Part shown: in pieces, positions 8,383-15,401 of the stretch
Position numbering within the stretch: the stretch's first letter is position 1
Layout of the letters: the number at the start of each line of letters is the position of its first letter
Assembly (NCBI GenBank): GCA_019634575.1
Contig: JAHCAY010000002.1
Coordinates: 606,897-670,896, forward strand
Length of the DNA stretch: 64,000 nucleotides
Reading direction: 5' to 3'
Origin: Candidatus Didemnitutus sp.
Lineage (GTDB): Bacteria; Verrucomicrobiota; Verrucomicrobiia; Opitutales; Opitutaceae
The notes under the pieces: generated by a model
What the model was told of the DNA's origin: nothing
Databases searched by the model: none
Seen by the model: only the letters and a program-made list of their open reading frames with translations
Position numbers and translations under genes: made by a program

Positions 8383-10257
8383 TCAACGGGCGAGCAACGG
8401 GCGGGCGGCTCGGGCGAGATAGTAGTCGAAGCCAGTGAAGTCGTCCGACGCGGCTAGCTGGCCCAGCTGCGGACGGAGGATTTTCGGGGTTGGCAAACCG
8501 GAGCGGTCCAGCGCGTTCAACGCGAACAAACGCAGCTCGCGTTGCTCGGTCTGGACGATGGCCTCCTCAATCACCTGCAAGGCGGTCGGATCGCTGCCGC
8601 GCCGCAGGATCGCCTCGGCGGCGGCGACGCGCACGGTGGCATCGGCGTCGTGCAGCAGCGGTGCGATGTCGGGAGCGGGAGTGTCGAGACGATCCAGCGC
8701 GGCGGTGGCGGCCCAGTAGCGGACGATCGGCAGCGGATCCTTGGCGGCTTCGGCGCGGCGCGCGAGCGCCTCGGCGCCGGTGTCGAGTTGCAGGGCGTCG
8801 ACCAGGGAGATCAAGCGCGCGAGCGGGTAGCGCGAATCGTCGGCGGCCACCACGGCCGGGGACCCGGTTCCGGCCAGCGCGACCATCATCGGCTCGAGCA
8901 TGAACCCGGTGTCGCGGATGGCGAGCTGATGCGCGCGGAGCGCGGCGCGGAAGCGCGCCAGACGTTCCGCCTGCGCGGGATCGGAGGCGAGGTTGTGGAT
9001 GTTATCCGGATCGCGCTCCAGGTCGTAGAGTTCCTCCGCGGCCCTCGGCTCGAAGAAGCGGCGCTTCGCGGCGTCCAGATTTCCCGAGCGGTAGTGGGTT
9101 TCCCATTCCTGCATCGACGCCTGCTTCCAAAGATAATCGATGCGCTGACCCAGCGGGCGGTCGGGATAGTAGTTGCGGATGTAACGATAGCGGCCGTCGG
9201 AAACGGCGCGAATCATGTCGTAGCGCTCGTCCATGCGGTCTCGGAACATGAAGGCGAACTCAGGGGCGGGCGCGCGCGCGGGCCCGGCGAAGGCGCGGCC
9301 TTGGAATTGCGCGGGGGGCTCGACGCCGAGCAGGCTGAAGACCGTCGGGCCGAAATCGACAAAGTTGACCAGCTCCCCATTCCGCCCGCTCGTGGCGGCT
9401 GGCGCGAGGTGGGCGTATTTCCTCGGGAGGCGCACGATGAAGGGCACGCGAGTGCCGTTCTCATTGAGGAAGCGTTTGCTGCCGGCGACGACACCGCCGT
9501 TGTCCGCCGCGTAGAAGATGATCGTGTCCTCCAGCAGGCCGTCCGCCTCGAGCCGAGCGAGCACGGCGCCGGCGGCGGCATCGGCCTCTTCGACCAGATC
9601 GTAATACTGGGCCACGTCCGCCCGCACCACGGCGGTGTCGGGCAGATAGCCCGGCACAGGCACCTTGGCCGGGTCGGTTTTGAGCGGCCGGCGGGTCTGC
9701 AGATACTCCTCGTGGCTCTGCATGAAAGTGAAGATGGCGAAGAACGGCTGCCCCGGCTGGCGGCCGCGCCAATCGGCCTTGGCGCTCACTTCGTCGAGGG
9801 CGGCCGACCAGTCGCTCGAGGTGTTGTAGTCGGTCTTGACGTTGTTGGTGCAGTAGTAGCCCGCCTCGCGGAGATACTGCGTGAACATCTTCACGCCGTC
9901 CGGCAGCGGGCGCGTGCTGCGCATGTGCTGCGTGCCCATGCTCGAGGCGTAGCGACCGGTCGCGAGGGAGTTGCGCGAGGGCGCGCACACCGGCGCCGTG
10001 TAGCAGCGGTCGAACACGATACCGTCCTTCGCCAATCGGTCGGCCGTCGGCGTGCGCGCGAGCGGATCGCCGTAGGGCCCGACGAAGTTGGGCGAACTGT
10101 CCTCGATCAGCAGCCAGAGAATGTTGGGTCGCGGCGCTTTCTCCTGCGCGGAGACGATGGCGGTCACCAAGACGAACATGATGACGAGCAGGGCGAGGGA
10201 GGCGCGGGTGGAACTGGCAACGAACGGAAGACGGAAGCGGCGAAGGAGAGGAGTCAT
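8383..10257 (-). CDS. Secreted type I sulfatase with C-terminal HEAT-like region
   Basis: A 624-residue protein with a membrane-spanning signal segment (SLALLVIMFVLVTAIVSA) and a sulfatase domain that opens PRPNILWLLIEDSSPNF. The Cys converted to formylglycine is Cys91 in CAPSRNSLATGR. Metal-binding D/N residues appear in the YAADNGG segment. The gene product resembles heparan N-sulfatase-like bacterial sulfatases. The last 150 residues contain HEAT-like repeats with alternating Ala/Leu helices (DPLPIVRYWAA, ATVRVAAAEAI). ATG at 10257 gives the signal peptide; 20 upstream codons were left out. It follows the hydrolase gene by 177 bp and precedes the HTH-like gene by 4 bp. Confidence 0.93.
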   Translation of the reverse strand: MTPLLRRFRLPFVASSTRASLALLVIMFVLVTAIVSAQEKAPRPNILWLLIEDSSPNFVGPYGDPLARTPTADRLAKDGIVFDRCYTAPVCAPSRNSLATGRYASSMGTQHMRSTRPLPDGVKMFTQYLREAGYYCTNNVKTDYNTSSDWSAALDEVSAKADWRGRQPGQPFFAIFTFMQSHEEYLQTRRPLKTDPAKVPVPGYLPDTAVVRADVAQYYDLVEEADAAAGAVLARLEADGLLEDTIIFYAADNGGVVAGSKRFLNENGTRVPFIVRLPRKYAHLAPAATSGRNGELVNFVDFGPTVFSLLGVEPPAQFQGRAFAGPARAPAPEFAFMFRDRMDERYDMIRAVSDGRYRYIRNYYPDRPLGQRIDYLWKQASMQEWETHYRSGNLDAAKRRFFEPRAAEELYDLERDPDNIHNLASDPAQAERLARFRAALRAHQLAIRDTGFMLEPMMVALAGTGSPAVVAADDSRYPLARLISLVDALQLDTGAEALARRAEAAKDPLPIVRYWAATAALDRLDTPAPDIAPLLHDADATVRVAAAEAILRRGSDPTALQVIEEAIVQTEQRELRLFALNALDRSGLPTPKILRPQLGQLAASDDFTGFDYYLARAARPLLAR

Positions 10258-10388
10258 AACACGGGGGACGAAGTCAGGGTTGGCGCGCGGCGGAAATTCA
10301 CCTTGCGGGCAACCCAAGGACAGATGCTCCCCAGCTCAATCGGATCCGGAGCGCAAGACAACCGCCGCCGCACTTTTACCGTAGTAGT

Positions 10389-10410
10389 GCCGGGCGGGGC
10401 GCCGCCCGGC
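10389..10410. repeat. GC-rich hairpin between hydrolase and sulfatase genes
   Basis: GCCGGGCG and CGCCCGGC form an 8-bp perfect stem around a 6-nt loop, 24 bp after the hydrolase stop on the minus strand. No T tract follows on either strand, so a Rho-independent terminator is unlikely. It could protect the upstream message from 3' decay or attenuate read-through into the sulfatase gene. Confidence 0.4.
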
Positions 10411-10434
10411 GGTTGCTCCACAAGGAAGCAGACA

Positions 10435-11409
10435 TCACTGCAGGTGCGTGCGCATCCAAGCGATGGCGTCGTCGATGTATTCCGGAGGCAGTTGATGCCC
10501 GCTCTCAAAGAACTTGAGCTGCTTGGCCGTGCCGGGGATCGTGGCGACCATCTCCTCGGCTTCCGCCTTGGTGTAATAGATGTCGGTCGTCCCCATCAGG
10601 TAAAGGATCGGCCGGTCGCCGAGCAGCGGGGCGAAATTGCCCGGGGCGACGGCATCCATCCCCGCCAGCGCCGGGCCGGCCGCGAGGCGGGCCTTCCGCG
10701 AAAACGGCGGCGCCACGCACGCGACGGCGGCCTTGAGGCGCGGCTCGACGGCCATGAGGTTGTTGAGCGTCACGCCGCCCATGCTGTAGCCGACGGCGCC
10801 GATGCGCTTCGCGTCGATCTCGGGGCGCGTCTCCAGATAGTCGAGGGCGCGGCGGTAGTCCACGGCGGCGCGCAGGATCATGTCGCGCAGGCGGACGGGC
10901 AGCATGCGAGGCGGCGCCATGAAGGTGTTCGGGTTGTCGAAGTCGCTCATCTGCGTGCGCTCGCCGGAAAACGGAGCGTCGAGCATCATGACCGCGAAGC
11001 CGGCCTCGACGAGCCGCGGCGCGAGGTTGCGCGAGAAGTTGTCCGTGCGCCACCATGCGTCCTTCGAGCCGCCCATGCCGTGCAGGAGCACCACGCAGGG
11101 CACCGGGCCGGCGGCCTGCTTCGGAAACACGAGCAGGCCCGGCACGCGGTCGCCGGACTGCGAGGTGAAGACGAACTTGTCGCGCGGGTTGCCTGCGACG
11201 GCGGATTTCTCGGCAATGCGCACGTTGAGGGGCAGCGCCTTGTCGTAGGCGTAGAACTGGGTCAGCACCTCCGTCGTCTCGGGCGAGAGAGGCGCCGGGG
11301 CGGCGGGGTCGCCGCAAACGCCGGATACCGGCAGCGCCAGCAGGAGAGCGAGGAGAGAAGCGCGACGGATAAGTGCGCGAGGAGGGGTGGAGCGGGCGAG
11401 GATTTTCAT
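10435..11409 (-). CDS. Secreted alpha/beta hydrolase (acetyl xylan esterase/dienelactone hydrolase-like)
   Basis: A 324-residue protein with a signal peptide (RRASLLALLLALPVSGVCGDP) and an alpha/beta-hydrolase fold: VVLLHGMGGSKDAWW (about 106-120) for the oxyanion hole, nucleophile elbow VGYSMGG with Ser209, and the final FESGHQLPPEY supplying the catalytic His. Relatives act on acyl groups of sugars or small esters; the substrate here is unknown. It is a paralogue of the protein at 52469-53428. It is the first gene of the minus-strand catabolic run; the palindrome at 11467-11486 sits 58 bp upstream of its ATG and divides it from the divergent GH5 gene. Confidence 0.87.
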   Translation of the reverse strand: MKILARSTPPRALIRRASLLALLLALPVSGVCGDPAAPAPLSPETTEVLTQFYAYDKALPLNVRIAEKSAVAGNPRDKFVFTSQSGDRVPGLLVFPKQAAGPVPCVVLLHGMGGSKDAWWRTDNFSRNLAPRLVEAGFAVMMLDAPFSGERTQMSDFDNPNTFMAPPRMLPVRLRDMILRAAVDYRRALDYLETRPEIDAKRIGAVGYSMGGVTLNNLMAVEPRLKAAVACVAPPFSRKARLAAGPALAGMDAVAPGNFAPLLGDRPILYLMGTTDIYYTKAEAEEMVATIPGTAKQLKFFESGHQLPPEYIDDAIAWMRTHLQ

Positions 11410-11466
11410 GGGGAGGATATCGGCGGATATTGGCAGCGGGAGGCGGCCGGCTTGCCAAGACGCGCG

Positions 11467-11486
11467 CCCTCGAACGCGTTCGAGGG
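11467..11486. promoter_or_regulatory. LacI-type operator palindrome, site 1
   Basis: A perfect 20-bp palindrome with arms CCCTCGAAC/GTTCGAGGG around GC. It lies between the divergent hydrolase (start 11409) and GH5 (start 11588) genes. The core TCGAAC-N2-GTTCGA recurs at 28856 and 31534, each time in a divergent intergenic region of the same catabolic locus. Even-centred palindromes with a CG-like centre are typical LacI/GalR-family operators, so the regulator at 30465-31526 is the likely ligand-controlled binder. Confidence 0.72.
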
Positions 11487-11587
11487 GCGCCGGGTTGCGC
11501 CCGATGCGCATAACGGTAGCCGTCTGCTGTTGGCGCTCGCCCAGCTCAGCGACCCGCCCGAATCTCAACCGTTTTTGCCCTCACCCC

Positions 11588-12856
11588 ATGCGCGCCTTCG
11601 TTCTTGGCTTCCTGTTCGCCGTTGTCGTCTCCACTGCTTGCGCCGATACCGGCGCGGCTTCCACCTTCGTCCAGGTCCGTAACCGCCAGTTCGTCGCCCC
11701 CGGCGGCGAAGTGCTGAAGTTGCGCGGCACCAGTCTCGGCACCTGGCTGCTGCCCGAGGGCTACATGCTCAAGTTCCGCGACAAGAAAACCTCCGGCCCC
11801 TGGCAGATCGAGGCGATGGTCGCCGAGCTGATCGGCGACCAGGCCGCCGCCCATTTCTGGCGCGCCTGGTGGGACAATTTCATCACGCGCGAAGACATCC
11901 AGTTTCTCAAGCGCGCCGGGTTCAACCATGTGCGCGTGCCCTTCAACTGGCGACTGTTCGTCACCGCGCGCCCGCCCTACCGCATGGAGGGCCCGGGCTG
12001 GGAACTGCTCGACCGCGCGGTCAACTGGTGCCGCGAGGCCGGGCTCTATGTGCTCCTGGACATGCACGGCGCGCCCGGCGGCCAGACCGGCACCCAAATC
12101 GACGACGGCCGCGGCTATCCCTTCCTGTTCATCGACGAGGAAAGCCAGCAGCTCACCGTGGACCTGTGGCGCGAGATCGCGCGCCGCTATCGCGACGAGA
12201 CCATCGTGCTCGGCTACGAACCGCTCAACGAGCCCATCGGCCACATGTTCGACACGGAGCGGCTGAACCCGCGGCTCGCCCCGCTCTACCAGCGCATCAT
12301 CGCGGCGATCCGCGAAGTGGACCCGCACCACATCATTTTCTTGGGCGGCGCCCAATGGAACACCAACTTCGAGATCCTGCCGCCCCCGACCGACCCCAAC
12401 ATCGCCTACACCTTCCACACGTATTGGACGCCCCAGACCGACGTGAGCGTGATCGAGCGCTATCTCCGCATCGCCTGGGAACACAAGGTCCCCCTCCACC
12501 TCGGCGAGTCCGGCGAGAACACGGACGAATGGGTTGCCGGCTTCCGTCGCACGCTCGAGGAAAACGGCATCGGCTGGTGCTTCTGGACCTACAAGCGCAT
12601 GGCGGGCACGAAGCACCCGCACTCCAGCATCCTGTCGATCCCCGATCCCGCCGGCTGGGACAAGATCGTCGCCTACGCGATGGGACCGCGCCTCAACCCC
12701 GAGGAGATTCGCCAGCACCGCCCGCCGCTCGACGAAGCCGCCGCCTCGCTGCGCGGCCTGCTGGAGAACATCCGCTTCGAGAAGAACACGCTCAACCCTG
12801 GCTATCTCCGCGCTCTCGGCCTCGATCCCGCGGCGGCGACGAAAGCGGCACCGTGA
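11588..12856 (+). CDS. Secreted GH5-type glycoside hydrolase (cellulase fold)
   Basis: A 422-residue enzyme with a signal peptide (MRAFVLGFLFAVVVSTACAD). The TIM-barrel landmarks of glycoside hydrolase family 5 are visible: LRGTSLGTWLLPEG, FNHVRVPFNWR, VLLDMHGAPGGQ, the acid/base Glu215 in YEPLNEP, and the nucleophile Glu307 in HLGESGEN. GH5 enzymes cleave beta-1,4 or beta-1,3/1,6 glucans and mannans; the sequence does not settle the substrate. ATG at 11588 gives the signal peptide. It diverges from the hydrolase operon across the palindrome at 11467 and converges with the phospholipase gene at 12934. Confidence 0.92.
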   Translation: MRAFVLGFLFAVVVSTACADTGAASTFVQVRNRQFVAPGGEVLKLRGTSLGTWLLPEGYMLKFRDKKTSGPWQIEAMVAELIGDQAAAHFWRAWWDNFITREDIQFLKRAGFNHVRVPFNWRLFVTARPPYRMEGPGWELLDRAVNWCREAGLYVLLDMHGAPGGQTGTQIDDGRGYPFLFIDEESQQLTVDLWREIARRYRDETIVLGYEPLNEPIGHMFDTERLNPRLAPLYQRIIAAIREVDPHHIIFLGGAQWNTNFEILPPPTDPNIAYTFHTYWTPQTDVSVIERYLRIAWEHKVPLHLGESGENTDEWVAGFRRTLEENGIGWCFWTYKRMAGTKHPHSSILSIPDPAGWDKIVAYAMGPRLNPEEIRQHRPPLDEAAASLRGLLENIRFEKNTLNPGYLRALGLDPAAATKAAP

Positions 12857-12933
12857 TTTTCTTCGCCGCACCGCGCGCGCCGACGCGCGCCGACGAATCT
12901 GCGGCGGTGGCCCGCGCGGCCCCGCCGCGTTCT

Positions 12934-14181
12934 TCAGCGCACGAAGGAAATGCCCGCGCGCACGGTCTCGAACTTGTCGCGATACGAGAGCAGGCTTTCG
13001 CCGTAGCCGTTGAAATACTGCACCAGCAGGTAGGTCTCCAGATCCAGCAGCGAAGTCTTGAACGGCACGGTGAGATCGACCTGATGCGTGAAACGCTCCC
13101 AACCGCGCCCGACGTGGCCCGTGTAGGTCAGGGCGGGCCCGTTCTGGTAGCGCCCGATCGCCACGCGCAATTGCCCATAGCCGCGGTAATCGGCGATGTC
13201 GGGGTTGTTTTCGCGCGAGCCCACGTAGAGGAAAATCTCCGGCGCGACGATCAGGTGCCAATTCTCCATCCGGCCGAGGACGAAGCCCGAACGCAGATAG
13301 ACGGTGTTCAGACTGCGGGAGACGTCGCCCGCGCGCCCGTTCGACTCGTGCTTGAACGCCACCCGGTAACCGAGCCACCGCACGGGCTGCTCCTCATGCA
13401 GCGGCGCGAGCGACTCGACGAAAAGCTCCGGCATGTAGCTGGTGTCGTAGAAGGGGCTCGATTCGGCGTCGATGTCCCACAGCGACCGCTGCGTATAACC
13501 CGCCTGCAGGGTCATCGGCAGGCGCGTGTCGGTGCCCTCCGTCACGTTCAGCAGGCGGTATTTGAAACTGAACTGGAACTTCGCCGCGGGCGCATCCGGT
13601 CCGTAGACGAAGTAGATCGGCTCGTGCGCCGAGAGGCGGCCCTGGAAGGTGCGCTCGATCTCGTCTGCCGCCGCCTTCAAACCCGCGATGCGGCGGAACG
13701 GCTCCCGCTTCCGCTCCGGCTCCGGCGTGGTTGCACCCGGCGTCACCGGCCAGGCCGCGCGCGAGACGGGCTGCCCGGCCGCCAGCGTCTCGAGCACGAT
13801 CAGGCCGCGGCAATCCTTCGGCACGAGCAGCTCGTAACGGAAGCGCCGGAAGCCGCCGGGCGCGATCTCCGTCGCGCCCGTCTCGACTCCGCGCAACGTC
13901 ACTAGCCACGACCGCTCGCCGCCCGCCAAGCGGGCCTCGACCTCGGCGGGCGGAGCGAACTGCGCGGGCGTGTCGCCGGAATTCAGCGCCAGCAGTTCGA
14001 CCGCCACCGTCGTCCCCGCCACGGATTCGCCGGCCGGTGCGCGCAGAGTGAGCGAGATGCCGTCGGCAGGCTTCTCTTCTGCCCGCAGCAGCGGCGGCGC
14101 GAGCAGCAGGGCGAGCGTCGCCAGGGCGGCGGAGCGCAGGAGCGCGGCGAAGCGTATCGGAGCGTGGCGGAAAGATTTCAT
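12934..14181 (-). CDS. pldA: Outer membrane phospholipase A (OMPLA) with extra N-terminal domain
   Basis: A 415-residue protein with signal peptide (ALATLALLLAPPLLRA). Residues about 190-415 match the OMPLA barrel: GYTQRSLWDIDAESSPFYDT, YMPELFVE, and FKHESNGR with His278, Ser280 and Asn292 at the same spacing as the E. coli catalytic triad (142/144/156). OMPLA hydrolyses phospholipids that stray into the outer leaflet. Residues 40-150 form an additional, beta-rich domain (SLTLRAP...VELLALNSGDTPAQF) resembling an Ig-like module, which E. coli PldA lacks. It is transcribed away from the ABC export operon starting at 14328. Confidence 0.88.
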   Translation of the reverse strand: MKSFRHAPIRFAALLRSAALATLALLLAPPLLRAEEKPADGISLTLRAPAGESVAGTTVAVELLALNSGDTPAQFAPPAEVEARLAGGERSWLVTLRGVETGATEIAPGGFRRFRYELLVPKDCRGLIVLETLAAGQPVSRAAWPVTPGATTPEPERKREPFRRIAGLKAAADEIERTFQGRLSAHEPIYFVYGPDAPAAKFQFSFKYRLLNVTEGTDTRLPMTLQAGYTQRSLWDIDAESSPFYDTSYMPELFVESLAPLHEEQPVRWLGYRVAFKHESNGRAGDVSRSLNTVYLRSGFVLGRMENWHLIVAPEIFLYVGSRENNPDIADYRGYGQLRVAIGRYQNGPALTYTGHVGRGWERFTHQVDLTVPFKTSLLDLETYLLVQYFNGYGESLLSYRDKFETVRAGISFVR

Positions 14182-14327
14182 GGGCGGGTGCGCAACGGGA
14201 AAGCAGAAGCGAACCGTTCGCAAGCGTCGCGCTGCGTCCGGTCCGACCGACGCCTGCGGGCCGCGCCAGGCCGTTTCCGTCGAGGCGCGGCGTTGACGAG
14301 CCGTCCACTCCCGGGGAAATTTCCGAT

Positions 14328-15401
14328 ATGACGACGCGGGTAAAACGCTGGGGCATTGCGATCATTCTCACGGGTGGGCTGGCTGCGGCCGGCTACTACT
14401 TCTGGCAGGAGCGTGCGCGGTCCGCTGCGACCGCCGGCTTGGTGAACGGCAATGGCCGGATCGAGGCCACGGAGATCGACGTGGCCACCAAGCTGCCCGC
14501 GCGCGTGAAGGAGATTTTTGTGCAGGAGGGCGACTTCGTCTCCGCCGGACAGCCGCTCGCCGAGATGGTCGTCGAGACACTGCTCGCGCAGCGCACCGAA
14601 GCCGAGGCGCACGCGCAGCAGGCGCACAACGCCGTCGCGACCGCGCAGGCGCAGGTGGCGGTGTGCGAGAGCAATCTCGCAGCGGCACGCGCCGCAATCG
14701 TCCAACGCGAGACCGAACTTGCCTCGGCGCAACGCCGCCTCCGCCGCACCGAGAGCCTGCAAACTTCCGGCGCCGAGCCGGAGCAGGCGCTCGACGATGC
14801 TCGCGCCGCGGTGCTCGTGACCGAGGCCGCCCGGGTCGCGGGCGTCGCGGCCGCCGCCGCTGCCGAGGCGGCGATCGACGCCGCCAAGGCGCAGGTCGTG
14901 GGCGCGCGATCGGCCGCCGCCGCCGCCGAGGCCACGATCGCCCGCATCGAGGCCGACATCCGCGACAGCCAGCTCACCTCGCCGCGCGACGGGCGCGTGC
15001 AGTTCCGCATCGCCCAACCCGGCGAAGTCCTGGGCGCCGGCGGCAAGGTGCTCAACCTCGTCGACCTCGGCGACGTTTACATGACTTTCTTCCTGCCCGA
15101 GACGGTCGCCGGACGCATCGCCATCGGTGCGGAGGCGCGCCTCGTGCTCGACGCCGCGCCCGAATACGTCATCCCCGCGCGCATTTCCTTCGTCGCGAGC
15201 ACGGCGCAATTCACCCCGAAAACCGTCGAGACCGCGAGCGAGCGGCAGAAGCTGATGTTCCGCGTCAAGGCGCAGATCGACCGCGACCTCCTCCAGCGGC
15301 ATGTCGCGCAGGTGAAAACCGGGCTGCCGGGCGTCGCGTGGGTGCGGCTCGATCCGGCCGCCGCCTGGCCGGCGCACCTCGCCGTCCGCCTTCCGCGATG
15401 A
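14328..15401 (+). CDS. yhiI: HlyD-family adaptor, YhiI-like
   Basis: A 357-residue membrane fusion protein: N-terminal membrane anchor (IAIILTGGLAAAGYYF), NGRIEATEIDVATKLPARV lipoyl-like half, long Ala/Glu-rich coiled coil (about 80-220), second half LTSPRDGRVQFRIAQPGEV and a beta-barrel domain. Length and order match E. coli yhiI, followed by rbbA and yhhJ. It should link the ABC exporter encoded by the next two genes to an outer membrane channel. The stop overlaps the next ATG (ATGA), so translation is coupled. No outer membrane channel gene lies next to it; the TolC-like gene at 64 is about 13 kb away. Confidence 0.87.
   Translation: MTTRVKRWGIAIILTGGLAAAGYYFWQERARSAATAGLVNGNGRIEATEIDVATKLPARVKEIFVQEGDFVSAGQPLAEMVVETLLAQRTEAEAHAQQAHNAVATAQAQVAVCESNLAAARAAIVQRETELASAQRRLRRTESLQTSGAEPEQALDDARAAVLVTEAARVAGVAAAAAAEAAIDAAKAQVVGARSAAAAAEATIARIEADIRDSQLTSPRDGRVQFRIAQPGEVLGAGGKVLNLVDLGDVYMTFFLPETVAGRIAIGAEARLVLDAAPEYVIPARISFVASTAQFTPKTVETASERQKLMFRVKAQIDRDLLQRHVAQVKTGLPGVAWVRLDPAAAWPAHLAVRLPR

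Noticed and set aside
8542..11682. Open frame of more than 1000 codons on the plus strand, antisense to the sulfatase and hydrolase genes
   Set aside because: GC-rich codon bias leaves the opposite strand open. The translation is Arg/Gly/Ala/His-rich and resembles no family, while the minus strand has complete sulfatase and hydrolase motifs.
11869..13905. Long plus-strand frame across the GH5 and pldA genes
   Set aside because: It lies in a shifted frame of GH5 and antisense to pldA; composition is Arg/Pro-rich and no domain is visible.
14209..14221. GCGAAC-C-GTTCGC near-palindrome between pldA and yhiI as a fourth LacI operator
   Set aside because: Arms resemble the regulon motif, but the centre is 1 bp instead of 2 and the outer base is G/C rather than T/A. 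The genes are unrelated to glycan use.
14663..15397. N-terminal extension of the RbbA-like protein
   Set aside because: It overlaps the yhiI-like gene in another frame and reads as Arg-rich low complexity. The ATG at 15398 gives the exact RbbA length and a typical ATGA overlap.
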